A DNA stretch of 64,000 nucleotides from Rhytidiadelphus loreus (lineage: Eukaryota; Streptophyta; Bryopsida; Hypnales; Hylocomiaceae), in the NCBI GenBank assembly GCA_947034895.1, contig OX344763.1, positions 19,313,001 through 19,377,000 on the forward strand, in the 5' to 3' direction. The translations under genes and the position numbers were made by a program. Each line of letters begins with the position of its first letter. Positions within the stretch are counted from its first letter, which is position 1. Below the pieces are notes generated by a model that worked only from the letters and a program-made list of their open reading frames with translations, did no database searches and was not told the DNA's origin. This document shows positions 22,877-34,693 of the stretch, piece by piece.

Positions 22877-25465
22877 TTGGACTTGGTGTTGTATCGGCCT
22901 GAAGACGTGAATCATAGTAAGGTGCCAACTGCCGCACGGGCCTTGCGCACCGTCAACCTTGTGTCTGAAATACATGCTCTCCAGGTAATTCTTCTGATGC
23001 CTTTAGTATGTGTATATATTTCTAAATTTATTTTAATTCATTTTTCTTTGAGCGCTTCACAAGTTGCTAATTTCAGATTGGGAATTGATGTCACACTTAA
23101 TTATTGTAGTGCCCAAGTCTGTCTTTCTGTCGTCTGAGTATTTTATCAGAAGCGGACCTACATTTGTTCATGAGAGGTTTGATCCAGATATGGAGAATAT
23201 ATTTGACTCCTCATTCTTCAACTCCATAGCAAGTATATTAGTTTTGGCTAGCAGTCTACAGTGCTTTATGATGACATGAAATTATACTAGCAGTCATGTA
23301 ACAAATCTCATCGTCTTGCATGTGAGTTGCTATCTGATAAGGATCTACTTTGTGGGGAACATGTGTACAGATACTTTGTCATCAAGGCTTTACCTGGATG
23401 CCCGATGCGTTTCCTACAGGAAGCCTATAAGGTAAATCAGCCCATTGTGGACAGAATTTGGAGTGTGCCCTCATGCCATTATTGAAATTTTTCAATTTTT
23501 TTCCCGCACAAAGATAACTGTGAGAAATAGTGAGAGCAATTGAAATTTTATTTTTCAGATAAAGTGTGAATTAGTAATGTATTTCTGAAGTGATCTTCCA
23601 AACACGGTCTATAGGTTGCCCCAAAACGGACAAAAAGTGTCCCCAATATGCTTTATCTTAACCACCTAAAGTGGTCACAACAATTTCTAATGTAGAATGC
23701 TATGAAAAGTAACTTCTGACAATGATTTAGAGCATCCCCACGGCAAGACGCTAAAGGCAACCAACACAAGGACTTGGCTTCCTACTGTGGTGCAAACTTG
23801 TAGTTAATACATTATCAATTAAAATTGAGTTTTAGATGAGAGGAAGAGTTCATTATATACACATGAGGTAGTAGGATGTAGAACAACCCATGTGGGATAA
23901 TGTAAATTAGAATTAGTAGAGACTCAACCACTCATAGTTAAGTCAAATGTAGGTTTTGTTTCTTAATAGATTTTCAAACCTCATTTAGGCATAGTAGAAA
24001 AAAAAATTCAAAACACTTTGAACTAAGAGAAGTTGGTTAATGAAGAAAAATTTAATTTCCAAAAATCCGTTTAAGATTTAGAATCTCCGATCAAAAGTTA
24101 TAGACAAATTTGAGAGGGTTAGAAGGAAAATATTTTTTACAATTTCAAACTTCTTCTCTCAAATCTGTCCATATATTTTAATTGGATGTTCTAAATCTCA
24201 AACGGATTTTTGGAAATGAAAGTTATCTTCATTTACCAACTTTTCTTAGTTCAAAGTGTTTTGAAATAAATAATTCTACCATGCCTAAATGAGGTTTGAA
24301 ATTCTATTGAAATACAAAACCTACTTTTGACTTAACTATGAGTGGTTGAGCTCTTGCTAATTCTAATTTACATTATCCCACATGCGTTGTTCTACATCCT
24401 ACCACTTCATATGTATATAAAGAGTTCCTCTACTCAATTTTAATCTCAAAGTAAGATGGAGATATTTTTCAACAAATGTGGGATGGTTGGTGGATTTAAT
24501 TCTCTTATTTAATTGAAAGCAATTTTTTGTGATTTGGTGTGCGTGTTTGGCAAGTTTGCCGTGGGAATGCTCTTACACTGGAAAAGTTGGGTGTTCCTAA
24601 TACGGTCACTAATCACTCCATGAGCGTCAGGTTAGATATTGATTGTGGTTTGAGAAACCGTTATGGGGCCACTAGGTGTCCACTATGGGCGATTTGACCG
24701 TAATGGGTTGTTTTACCTTAGTTGATGGCAGCAAGCATGGGACCAAAGGGAGCGTTCAGGTTTGAACATTGATGTCTTGCAATTTTTTTAATTTATATCT
24801 CTAAATGATATTGGAGATGCTACTATCTTGCATTAGTTTAGAACGTATTGTTGTTGTCAAAGAAGAGCACAGATTCTATATAGTTTTTGTTCCCAATGTT
24901 TCATAGTATGATGACAATTCACTGAGTGGGGATGTTGTTTAGTTGTTACTAAAGTGTTGGTCTGAATTTTTTAACGACTTGTTATATGCATTATATTAAA
25001 AATTATATCCAAAATGAAAGATTTGGAGGACATTCTTCTTAAGATGGCTACTGTATTTGCTTGGTAGCATCTTAATTGCTTGGTTGCTTGTTTCATTATA
25101 CTGAATGTTGCCTTTAAGAAAGGATTTGGCTTGATATCATAGTAGTATGATCAGATTAATATGTTGATATAGGGACTCTACTGTGGTGCAACTCTCCATT
25201 GTTGATATCTTCATTGCAATTGCAGATATCTGTACCTTTTCAGACATAAATGTACGCATCTACCGTGGACCCTCTTGAGCACAAGGAAATGCCAATTTGT
25301 ACACTAAGGAATTTTCCTTATGCAATGGAACATACCCTTAGATGGGTGGTGGAGACATTGGAGGCACTTTTCAAGAGCACGCCAACCCATGTGAATAACT
25401 ACTTATCTAGCCATGATTTCCAGGAATCTATATGTAAATCTCTAGCATCATCAAAGCACTCTTGA
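22877..25465 (+). pseudogene. Ubiquitin-activating enzyme (E1) fragment, broken
   Basis: Five colinear blocks match the middle of plant UBA1-type E1 enzymes, as recalled. 22877-22984 corresponds to the segment after the adenylation core ending in an EALQ-like motif (here HALQ) before a GTAATT donor. About 23155-23230 has the MENIFD motif where E1 has ENVFDD. 23371-23431 has RLYLDARCVSYRKP, equivalent to RLYVDxRCxYxQKP. 24721-24759 has GSKHGTKGSVQ, equivalent to ESGTLGTKGNTQ. 25250-25465 has CTLRNFPYAMEHTLRW, equivalent to the CTLxxFPxxIEHTLxW stretch just past the E1 active-site region. The N-terminal half, the C-terminal half and a continuous frame are missing; blocks 3 and 4 do not join in frame. 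The catalytic-cysteine PICT-like motif is reduced to PICTL in a degraded context. The 843-bp MITE lies between blocks 3 and 4. Probably a truncated duplicate or a captured fragment. Confidence 0.7.
23730..24572. mobile_element. Foldback MITE, TTA target duplication
   Basis: An 843-bp element whose two halves are inverted copies of each other. The ends read GAGCATCCCCACGGCAA on the left and, inverted, GAGCATTCCCACGGCAA on the right. TTA lies directly outside both ends (23727-23729 and 24573-24575). A GAGCAT start with a TTA/TAA 3-bp duplication is typical of plant PIF/Harbinger (Tourist-like) MITEs. The centre (about 23960-24300) is related to the foldbacks inside the two CACTA elements at 44 and 48 kb. 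It encodes no protein. It sits in an intron-like gap of the E1 fragment. Confidence 0.88.
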
Positions 25466-28400
25466 GTTTTGAGTTCATATGAGAACTGTGAACTTTCTTT
25501 TGTTCAACTTCGTTATTCTTTGACCAACACTTGTTGTGTTCTTCTATGATATTAAATCTGACCTTGTCTGAATGTTAGTTTGATGTTTGTATCATGTGCA
25601 TTGAATTGATATTGCATTGTCAACAATTTAGGTACTTGACAATAAAATTAAGATAATTAACAGTTTATGTTCTCTTTAACCATTAACCAATACCAACTTA
25701 TCATTAAAAACCTGGTGAATTTAAGATTTTTTTTTTTTGAAATGAAACTAATTAGGTTGTTTTTTCTCTGCTTCCAGGTGAGTGGAAGCAAAGGTTGTCG
25801 CTTGCCAACCAGCCAACTAGGTGTACGATTTGATCTTGGAGATTTTGATGGCAACCGAATAGGCGAAGTGAATTGTGATTTTGGCTTGCTGAAGCACTTC
25901 AAGATGGACCTGTGAAGATGAAGGAACATGCAGCTCGAAATTAACATGTAGCTTTCAAAGTATTAATTGTGTTTCTGATGTGCAGGAGAGGGAGCTACTC
26001 CTAGAACTAGGGATGATTGTATGGACCAAGTTATTGGAGACGAAGGCACCCATATAGGCAATGCTTCTGGTTGAGGGGGCAGTCCTAATTATCGTGTAGG
26101 AACTATACCAAGCAATGGAATAATGAGGATGCTGCAGCAACAAACAATCGATATAAGAGCGCATGTACAGTCATTACAAGCGCAAATCGAGACATAGAAG
26201 TTTGTGCATGTTCAATACCATGTGTGTTCATGGAAACATGTAAGGCCTCACATGCGCTTAATCCCAAAGCGCTTGATGTTGGGACTTAATTCGGAGCGGT
26301 GTAAGATGAAGCCATTGGAGGAACACATGAAAGAGGCAATTTTAGATATTTTTGATGTTCTGTTGAATGACAGGGAGCAACGCAAAGCCTTTGACAGAGC
26401 GTGGGTAAGGGAAATTAGAAAAAAAAGTATTGACGACCTTCAACAATCGTCGTGGCCATTTCTTTACAAGTGCATGCATTGAACTTTGGAGGATTTTGGA
26501 AGTCTCCAAACCCATAAATGCTAGTCAGCAAGAAATGTAGGAGTGGATATGCAGCTTGAGAGCATTTGAGAATGGTAATTGATTTTTGCAAAGTTTTAAC
26601 AATTTTTTATATTGTCTTTGAACATGTAATTTATGTTCATTTTGTTTTGAATATTTAAAAATTTCAATGATCTATAGATATGTCATGGAGGGTTGAGGGG
26701 GATGATCTATATAGAGTGGAGGCATTTTGTGGAGCCATTGGCTATGTGAAGTTTGGAAGAAACTACAATCATTCAACACGTCTACAATTACTACCTAGAC
26801 AACTAGCATGGTTTGCTTACGTGGTATGTTTTTTGTGTGGATGCATTTTTTTGTTCTTTAATTGGTACAATAAAGTTGTATGTAATTTAGTTAGTCACTA
26901 ATAAGTGTGCTTAGTTGGACTTGGCGATACAAAGAGACACCAATCTGAAGAACAATGGAAATAATGATACTGAAATTGAGAAATATAGAGAAGACATCAT
27001 GAAAGAACGTGAGCAAATTACAAAATTGATCTGGTTTTAGAAGAGGAAGCTGAAGAGAATGCAGACGAGGCTTTGGGGGAAGAGTAGGATGCAGACTATT
27101 AAGTTGATTTTGCTACATGTAGATTTGTCGGTATTGTGAATTTGTATTTCAACAATATAAGAGGAATTTTTTGCTTGCTTCTTGCAATTTAGTTACCAAT
27201 TATGGAATTTCAAAAGATAACTTAGATTTGCTACCAGAGTGCCATGAAGAACTTCATCCAGTAGCACTGAGGAGTTGTTGTGCGGTATCTAGAAGCTACG
27301 TAGTATGCATTTGGATCCCCTAGAATTTTTTTGGTTGTGGCCTGTATGCATTGATTTTTGGGCTTGACTCTAGTACATGTTGCTAGCTCACATTTCTTGT
27401 CAGTTACTTAATCAGACAAAATGGTATTGTGCTTGTTACTGAAGTGGTGTTTTGTATTGTTGCCACATGTATGCACCATGTTTTAAATTAGATGTGGGAT
27501 GCATCCCAAACATTGAATTTTCTTTTGTGAGGTTTTGCTTGTGGGATTATATTGTTTTCTACTACAAGGCGTACATTGCATTGTTTGGATTTGTTGTAGT
27601 GGGAATGAGGAAGTGACCAAGAAGGATTATTTGTGTGATTGTGGATGTTATTAGTTTGCCATAATAATACGGTTGCAGTGCAGTGGGGACAGGCTTTGCA
27701 GTTGCAAGAGGGTTTATTGCCAATGTTGGATATTGTAGGGAGTGTGTGAGTAGCTGCAACATGCTGTGGCATTTTCGGATGTCATCCATCTTATGTTGCC
27801 ATTTCAATTGTTGGGGTGATTCCTATGGCACAAAGTCCTGACACTATTGGTAATCATCCTATATCGTCTTACTATTTGTGAGTTATTACAACAACTCAAG
27901 CCTTTGAAAAATTGAGTATGATTTGGTTATTAATCTGAATTGACCCTTGTATGTAGGATGGTTTGTTTTGTGAATGTGTCTAGCTGGATATTGATTTTGA
28001 TTGTGTGATGGTGGAATTGGGGGATGAATTTGTGCAGTAGTACGGTGTTCTGGTGTCTGTACGACTGCACTTGGTAGTTGGCGGTAGTTTCATTTTATTT
28101 TATTATATATAGTTTACTCTGTTTTGTAAGCCTTGTTAGTTTGATGGAAAATTGCGGAGTTGCATTTGAATGAAAGGTGTGTGAGAATCGTGAAGTGGAT
28201 GTGGTAGCAATGGCCGATACAATAAGAGAACGAGTGGTTGTGCGGAAGAGCTTGCCAACCTTTTGTCTATCCGAGGTTTCAATGCTGGAACTCTTGTTGT
28301 TACCAATTGTTCTAAACCTCTGGTATTTGATTCGTTGAAATTGATACCCTGTGAAACTCCAAAGGAGCAGGTATGTCCTAGATTTCTTCCAAGAATAATT

Positions 28401-29640
28401 TGTATACATATTTTCACTTTCTACATGTATTTCTGCTTGTTGATAGTCTGTGCTTACTATCTAAAATTTGTTGTTTAGCTTCTTTAATCACTCTTTATCA
28501 GTGAGTGTACTCAAAGGATTCTAGTACCAAAATGAGCTTGTTCTTCATTGCTTGGATTTGCAAGTTACAGAATGAAGGTGTTTCTTTTCAAGGAGCATGT
28601 CCTCTATTTTGGTAAGCTTTTGAACTTCAAAATTTGACACTTTCTTAGTCAGTTGTTTTCTTTAATTCTTATGTTATTGTTACAATCTGATTTCTATATT
28701 CTTTGCAAACATCTAGTTGTGGAAGACTTTGTTTAATGTTGATATTCTTTGGTGGATTGTTTGTAGAAATATCAACGTCTTAATTCCTTAGAAGTTAGGG
28801 AACTTGGGTTTGTTTAAACTTCAAATACATGGAAGTGACTTGCCTCTAGAATTATTGAACTTTGCATTGGAAATCCTCTCACTCGGCACTTGGTGGAGCA
28901 CCACCAGCATCAGTCTTGACTTGGCGTTGGTAGGCTCTACGTCTTTGTTGGAGGTCAGGAATGGCAGGAAGCATTTGTGGAAGGATCTGTGGTGGCAGAA
29001 AGGCATGCAATGGGTTCTTAGCTTTGTTGTCTATGATAGCACTACCACGCCATCATGCTGTCTCAGCCTTGTTTCTTATCTTCCATGAATGCTCTTAAGT
29101 TCTTTGCAGGGGACTCTAATTACAATGAGTGCATTGTTGATGAGGGCTTCTACCTTCCTTTGCTTCTCCTCATTGTCCCATTTGTCGATCCAAAGTCCAA
29201 ATCAACAATCTCTACATTGCCAATTTCTGTTGCAGATGTGCTTGGCTCTTTGGTACGTGCGGAGAGGTCCAAAATTAGGAGAATTTGGATTTCTTTAAAC
29301 TCCAAGTACATAGAAGTTAAGGTTTGTTGAGTGTTTTAGGATTTAGAGTAGATCTCTATGCTAGAAAAACATTACATAGTGTTGTAGATTATAACCAATT
29401 TGTACATTTAGCAATACTTGCTATGTACTATCATGATACATTCTAAAATTTTGACATCTAATGCATATGTACATATGAACCTATTATAAACTTCAGTTTT
29501 AAATACATGTAATATTTTGTACATTTACAACTACTTGCAATCTATCATGTTTATACATTTTGAAATGGACAAATCTAGCCCTTTTGTACATATGAAAATA
29601 TTTTAAATCTACAACAACAAGACATTTGGGACTATTAGAA
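25466..29640. other. Spacer with unrecognised coding-like pieces
   Basis: Several pieces look coding-like but form no model I can support: plus 25780-25915 (ends in a stop, preceded by a TTCCAG acceptor), plus 26680-26901, plus about 28208-28375 (ends at a CAG/GTATGT donor), and a minus-strand stretch at about 28870-29040 rich in Pro, Gln and Arg. None was assigned to a family. They may be exons of an old gene or transposon mixed with spacer. Confidence 0.3.
26204..26482 (+). other. Unrecognised open frame, possible gene remnant
   Basis: A 92-codon frame with balanced codon use and a charged C-terminal half (Glu, Lys, Arg and Asp rich, ending SSWPFLYKCMH). The upstream sequence 26020-26200 is open in a compatible frame except for stops, which suggests a decayed longer protein. 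No domain recognised. The style resembles proteins linked to plant transposons, but this is only an impression. Confidence 0.25.
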
Positions 29641-29649
29641 TATTGACTT

Positions 29650-29835
29650 CTATAACATTTAGATCTGTTACAATATTGTTGCAATATTGAAAAATGTCAC
29701 TAGCAATATAGCTACAAATGTGTTACAATATTGTTGCAATATTGAAAAATATCACTAACAATACAACTCTAAATCTGCTACAATCTTGTTGCAATACTGA
29801 AATGTATTACTAGTAATACAACTACAAATGTGAAA
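29650..29835 (+). repeat. 55-bp tandem repeat, about three copies
   Basis: The phrase 'gttacaatattgttgcaata' recurs at 29667, 29722 and (as 'gctacaatcttgttgcaata') 29777, an exact 55-bp period, with decaying similarity on both sides. It lies about 130 bp left of the Harbinger insertion. A related TGTTGCAATACT motif is found just beyond the right end of that insertion, at about 35378, so the transposon entered this kind of sequence. Confidence 0.85.
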
Positions 29836-29961
29836 CCTAGACTACAACACATCAATCTATAACTTGTAAACAATACAAATATCATTATTGAAAGTATTTT
29901 TTTTATAACCAAATTGCAATACTTGTACAAATTGCATCAATATTGCAATTTTCAACTCTAA

Positions 29962-29983
29962 GGGTACATGCACACTTGGCGTT
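29962..29983 (+). repeat. Harbinger left terminal inverted repeat
   Basis: Begins GGGTACATGC and ends CACTTGGCGTT. It pairs with 35303-35324 with four mismatches, at positions 1, 4, 6 and 10. Confidence 0.92.
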
Positions 29984-30838
29984 TGGAAACACCGGCAGTA
30001 GTAAGGTAAAATAGTCAAGGAATGAAGACTATTGGGATCTGTGTCAGGTGAGGTTCGTATTAGTAGCTGCGAGCTAGACGGTGCAAGTGGGCCTGACTTT
30101 ACTTTAGTGCTGTTCGTATATGGCGAGTAAGTTACAGTGTTAGGAGGGTTTTAGACAATGTTCGGGGTTATTTTTTATGGCGTGTCCGCACCATGTAGGA
30201 GGTGTTACAATGCTTGCAGGCAACCCCGGCACTTGTAGGCAACCTTGGCATTTGTAGATTAATCCGTGCGACGAGGGGGTTCAACGATGCCTGTTTTTCC
30301 TGTGGATCCTAGTGGCGAGGTGAGAGAGAGGAGGAGGAATTCGACGTTGTCAGGTGGACGTGGAGCAATTGCGTTGCCGAAGGAAGTGGCTGTCTACACG
30401 AATTTTTGAGAAGCAAACGTTGTGCATGTCAGGTGAAAAACTGATGATTCTTGGTGGTCGTTTTTGCACTGTGGTTGGTATTTAGGGTTCGAAAGTCCTC
30501 ATCTAGCGTCGCCGCATCTTGCTCGCTCTTCTCGATGGATGCAAGGGTAGTCGTCGAATGTTTTTGTAAAAACTTTTGTCTGTCGCAGCCTTCGTTTTCA
30601 CGGTCAGCAATGCACTTGTGGTTCAGGTCATCTTTATCAAAAAACAGAAATTCTCACGTACTCATTGCTTAAATCTTCCAATCCATGCTTGCTGTTTGTT
30701 TCGGTTTCTCTCCTCCATGACCGCTTCATTGAATTCATTGCCCTGTTGTGGTCGACCCCTTAATTATCAATCCACTTCTGAGGCGCTGACTTCTTCTGTG
30801 TGTAGCTGCGCCAGTTTTTCAAATTTCCAGAGACATCA

Positions 30839-32188
30839 ATGGACTCGTTCAACACCCCGGCATTAGTTCTATCAATGGCCTCTTTCATTCTCATTTTGTT
30901 GCTGAGGGCGCACCGATCGCTGTTCCTTTCCAGCGTCCACAGCATGGAAGAGGACTCCGTTGCAGATCATGATTTCGGCCCTCTAGATGTGACTGCTGCC
31001 ACAACTAACATTGACGTTGTTACCACGGCTGCTCTCATGCACTTTCGCTTGTGGACCACGATCTCAGCATTGGACGAGGATCTGGGATTCTGGGTTAAAC
31101 CTAGGTCCACTACTTGGTTTTCGAGGTTCCTCCTTGAGGAATACGACGATCAACGTTGGGTTGAGCTGTTCCGCATGACTAAGACTTCCGTTTTCGCTTT
31201 ATCTCACCTTCTTTCTCCTTGTATCCGGAAGAAGGACACGAAGTATCGACTTGTTGTTCCAGTGATTGTCCGCCTTGCCTGTGCTCTCTTCAAACTCAGT
31301 CACGGCGCAAGTATGCTTGTGTGTAGTGAAATGTTCGCAGTGGGACGCAGTACTGTCTCTGAAATTCTGAGAGAAGTTGTTCAAGGCATTAATGTCGTTC
31401 TCCGTTCCGAAATCAGTTGGCCTAATGGGGACTCAGCAGTTGCCGCAGCATCTACCTTTCAAGACATGTGCGGTATGCCAGGTGTTCTTGGAGCAATAGA
31501 TGGCACGCACTTCGCCATTTCCAAGCCCAAATTCGGATCAACAGACTACTTCTACTTCAAGTCTGGAGGATTTAGCATGAATTGTCTTGCTGTTGTGGAA
31601 AACTCTAAGAGATTTCTTGATCTTTATGTGGGCATGCTAGGATCAGTGAACGACTCTCGCATGCTCAGGCGATCAACTTTATTCCAGCGAGGCCAGCAGA
31701 ATTCATTGTGGGACAACACACTTGTGTTCGATGGATTCAAACCATATCTTCTTGGCGATGGTGGCTTCCCTCTACTGCCATGGCTCATGGTCCCTCATCG
31801 GCAGCAAAGGGGCCTTGCACTGGCTGAGCAACTCTTCAATAGGAAGCTCAGTCACGGCCGAGCTGTTGTAGAGAACTCCTTTGCACTCTTGAAAGGCACT
31901 TTTCGGGAGCTCCAACACAAATCCGACCTCCATGTGAATTTCTTCCCAGATGTTGTAATGGCTTGTGTCCTCATGCACAATCTCCTCCTCAAGCAAAGTC
32001 ATGCTGACGTTGAAAGACTACTGCAGGTGTTGCGGTCTGAGGCGTCGCAGCAAGAGATGGAGGAGGAACCCTCAGTCGAAAATGAGGTCCTTGTCCAGGC
32101 GCCTATTGACGTCGATGTGGTGGTCGGACAAGAGAAACGGCGTCAGTTGGCTGCTTACCTCTCTCTGCAGCGTGTAGTGCCGACTTGA
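30839..32188 (+). CDS. PIF/Harbinger DDE transposase
   Basis: Uninterrupted 449-residue frame. It belongs to the HARBI1/PIF transposase family (DDE_Tnp_4 nuclease fold), which cuts and joins transposon ends. Catalytic residues seen: D221 in GAIDGTH, D272 in GSVNDSRM and E345 in GRAVVENSFALLKG; the family GDGGFPL motif is at 306-312. A helix-turn-helix-like segment (about 135-190, with GRSTVSEIL) precedes the nuclease, as is usual. Length fits the family (about 400-450). The first 35 residues are hydrophobic and atypical, so translation could instead begin at M36; an upstream exon is also possible because a CAG acceptor-like site lies just before the ATG. The family normally needs a Myb-like partner for nuclear import and end binding; that partner is encoded opposite at 33118-34693. 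Confidence 0.93.
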   Translation: MDSFNTPALVLSMASFILILLLRAHRSLFLSSVHSMEEDSVADHDFGPLDVTAATTNIDVVTTAALMHFRLWTTISALDEDLGFWVKPRSTTWFSRFLLEEYDDQRWVELFRMTKTSVFALSHLLSPCIRKKDTKYRLVVPVIVRLACALFKLSHGASMLVCSEMFAVGRSTVSEILREVVQGINVVLRSEISWPNGDSAVAAASTFQDMCGMPGVLGAIDGTHFAISKPKFGSTDYFYFKSGGFSMNCLAVVENSKRFLDLYVGMLGSVNDSRMLRRSTLFQRGQQNSLWDNTLVFDGFKPYLLGDGGFPLLPWLMVPHRQQRGLALAEQLFNRKLSHGRAVVENSFALLKGTFRELQHKSDLHVNFFPDVVMACVLMHNLLLKQSHADVERLLQVLRSEASQQEMEEEPSVENEVLVQAPIDVDVVVGQEKRRQLAAYLSLQRVVPT

Positions 32189-33117
32189 ATCATGAGCCTA
32201 TACGCAAAATCTGTACATGTTTTTAGTATTGCAGGTGTTTACTTTAAGGTACTACAAGGCAATTCTTTTTTTTGGCTTGTTCCATGTCATTCTAGCTAGA
32301 TGTTCGAGAGTAGCTGAAGATGGCATGTCGATTTCGACTTTCATCGTTTTTGCATTGTATATACTCAATCGGCTTAAAAAAATAAAAATAAAAAACTTTT
32401 TTGTATATGCTTCCAATTGACTGAGCATGTCGCTGCTGCCAGTTCATTCCTATTGTTGTGATTGTGTTCCTCTACTCCCATGAATTTTCCTTCAATGACA
32501 GTGCCTTGCTCTCCAGTTTCTCTCTGAATGTTAGGTCTTCATTTTTTAGTTATGCTTGGAGTTGTGCATTACTTGTCATGACTTCCATTCAGTTTGTTTG
32601 CTACCATCTGACTTGCTATGTCATTGCCTTGGAAAACATCACTTTATTTATGTGAGGAACACGGTACACCATGGAACGTCAGGTGGGAGGAAAAAATCAT
32701 CGCGTCCTGTCACTAAACCAGTGCTACTCACTGAACACTGAAGATGCGACCTGTACAGACTGTTGTTGCCATACTGCTCAACAACACTTCTAATATTCGA
32801 AGTGACCAATATTGTCAAAGAGTCATCACTACATCAACTTCTCTGTCAAACTGAAACATAACGTTGAAATCAAAAAACTTTACAGAGTGATAATCCAAGA
32901 AAACTACAAACCACTACAAGAGGACGTTCAGGATTCTGTTTTCTTGATATCTAGAATAATCGAAGTGAGACTTCCAAGCTTTCTACAGGATCTCGTCAAA
33001 AGGATTGCCACTCCTATCAACATCGTGGCCGCGCCATGCTGCTGAAGGCCCTACCTGGACTCCGATCGGCTTTTCGAAGTGTACATCTGCTGCTCCCATA
33101 TGCGGTGACTGAGACCG
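32189..33117. other. Transposon interior between the two stop codons
   Basis: Sequence between the convergent transposase and Myb-like genes. It should hold both 3' untranslated regions and their polyadenylation signals; AATAAAAATAAAA-like AT runs occur near 32380. No further gene seen. Confidence 0.6.
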
Positions 33118-34693
33118 CTAGACTCCCACACTCAATGCTGCCGATAGTTGTGCCAAACATTGCACTACTTCCGACTGCTTCTCAATGGCGAGCTTGGCAT
33201 TGTCATTTGCAAGACGGGAACTCTCAAACAAGAAAACGTCCCGATCTTTCTGATACTCCATTTGTTGGTTGAACAGGCTCTGTTGGACATCAATTTTTGT
33301 TTTTTCTAGTTCCTGACTTGCAGTTGCCATTTGTCGCATCTGGACCGCCATGGCATCATCAGTGGCACGAGTAGCCTCAGCGATGAGAGAATGGCCCGAT
33401 AAATTTTTTCGGCGAACACCAGTGTTACCAACACGATGGCGAGTTGTTGCACCAGAAGTGTCTGATGAACTCAGAAGGTGTGGAGTTATGCTAGGGGGCA
33501 GGGAACCTTTGGGGCCGGCAGTGGGAGATTCGCTATCGGTAAATGGAGGGAGTCCTAGAATAACTCTCGCCTTCGCACTACCCAACTGTGTCAAAGGGGA
33601 CTTCGTCGATGCGGTGCCGCCGTCAGTGTCTTCTATGGAATTCAGGACCACAAACGGGTCATCATCTTCACCGTCACTACCAAGGAGTTCTTCAGCGTTC
33701 TTCTGACAGGAAGGCAACGGAGTCTTGTAGTTGCAGTCGTCTCCCGACATGAGGTCCCGGGAGTGTGGAGGAACAATGGCTGGCCTTGTCCCGTACCAAT
33801 CGTGGATTTGGAAGAAGAGATCTTGCGGGAAAGTTCTGGGGAGCCCTTCCGCCTTCCGTGCAATGGTCGTAATCTTCCAGTACGTCAAGTCGTTGACACC
33901 AGTCCGAGCCAAGAAGTCCGCTATTTTCTTATACTCTGGGATCAATTGGTTCCACTTGCTTTTACAAGCAGGACCATCCCGAACACAAAGACTCAACTTC
34001 GATCTCATGACCTCGATACTGATTCGAACCCATCTGCCTGCATCAGGAACCATCAAATCGCGGCCGTCCACCGTCTCTAGCTCCTCCAAAAACATATAGC
34101 GTTTTGCAGCTACTAGGGCATTGATCTCCACAGAGCTCCAATTCGGACCTCGCTCCTTCCGAGCTCGTTTGGCAGGGACACTACGGTCGGAAGTATCAGC
34201 ACTTCCAGAAGGTCGGGTAAGGCCACCTGAATTGCAAGATCTAGGAAGAGAACCCTGAGGCAAGTTGGACGTGATGCCTGCTAAGACACGGGCAAATCAG
34301 TTGTTATGAATTCTAAAATTAAGACGTAATCCGGAATAAGTAAAAACGCAGGTTACGACAACTGCTGGACTCATGTTAAACGTATATTGACATGGCAATA
34401 GAGGGAGATAAAGAAATCACCGTCAATAGCAATGAATGTTGGAGACGCAATTGTAGGCACAAGCACATTTCGAGCGGTACCTGCATGATGTAAGAGAACG
34501 TCAAAAAGTTTTACTGCAGGAAAACAAGAAATCACGAACGACAAACCTCCCCACAGCAGTCATAAGAGCTTCCAACAGTTCTGTCGTAATTAAACTAATG
34601 ACGCACTTGGAGGAAGTTGTGCTGACTTGCACTTGCCGTGACTGTCCCACTGCTTGGAATCACGTAAGCATTACTGTGCACCCAGTTTTCCAT
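33118..34693 (-). CDS. Harbinger Myb/SANT-like DNA-binding protein
   Basis: Three-exon model of 426 residues: exon 1 34633-34693 (ATG at 34693), exon 2 34421-34480, exon 3 33118-34277. The phases fit and the sum is 1,281 nt. The open frame of exon 3 has no in-frame ATG near its start, which supports upstream exons; the exon 1 donor (A/GTGCAAG) is the least certain part. A trihelix-like Myb/SANT domain lies in exon 3, with WSSVEINALVAAKRY at its start and KSKWNQLIPEYKKIADF near its end. The C-terminal part is rich in Glu, Gln and Lys with coiled-coil character (ELEKTKIDVQQSLFNQQMEYQ). In PIF/Harbinger elements this second protein binds the transposase and the element ends and helps nuclear entry; that role is inferred from the family and the context. 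Confidence 0.82.

Noticed and set aside
28870..29040. Minus-strand stretch rich in Pro, Gln and Arg
   Set aside because: Open for about 56 codons only, bounded by stops, with no start, splice partner or family match.
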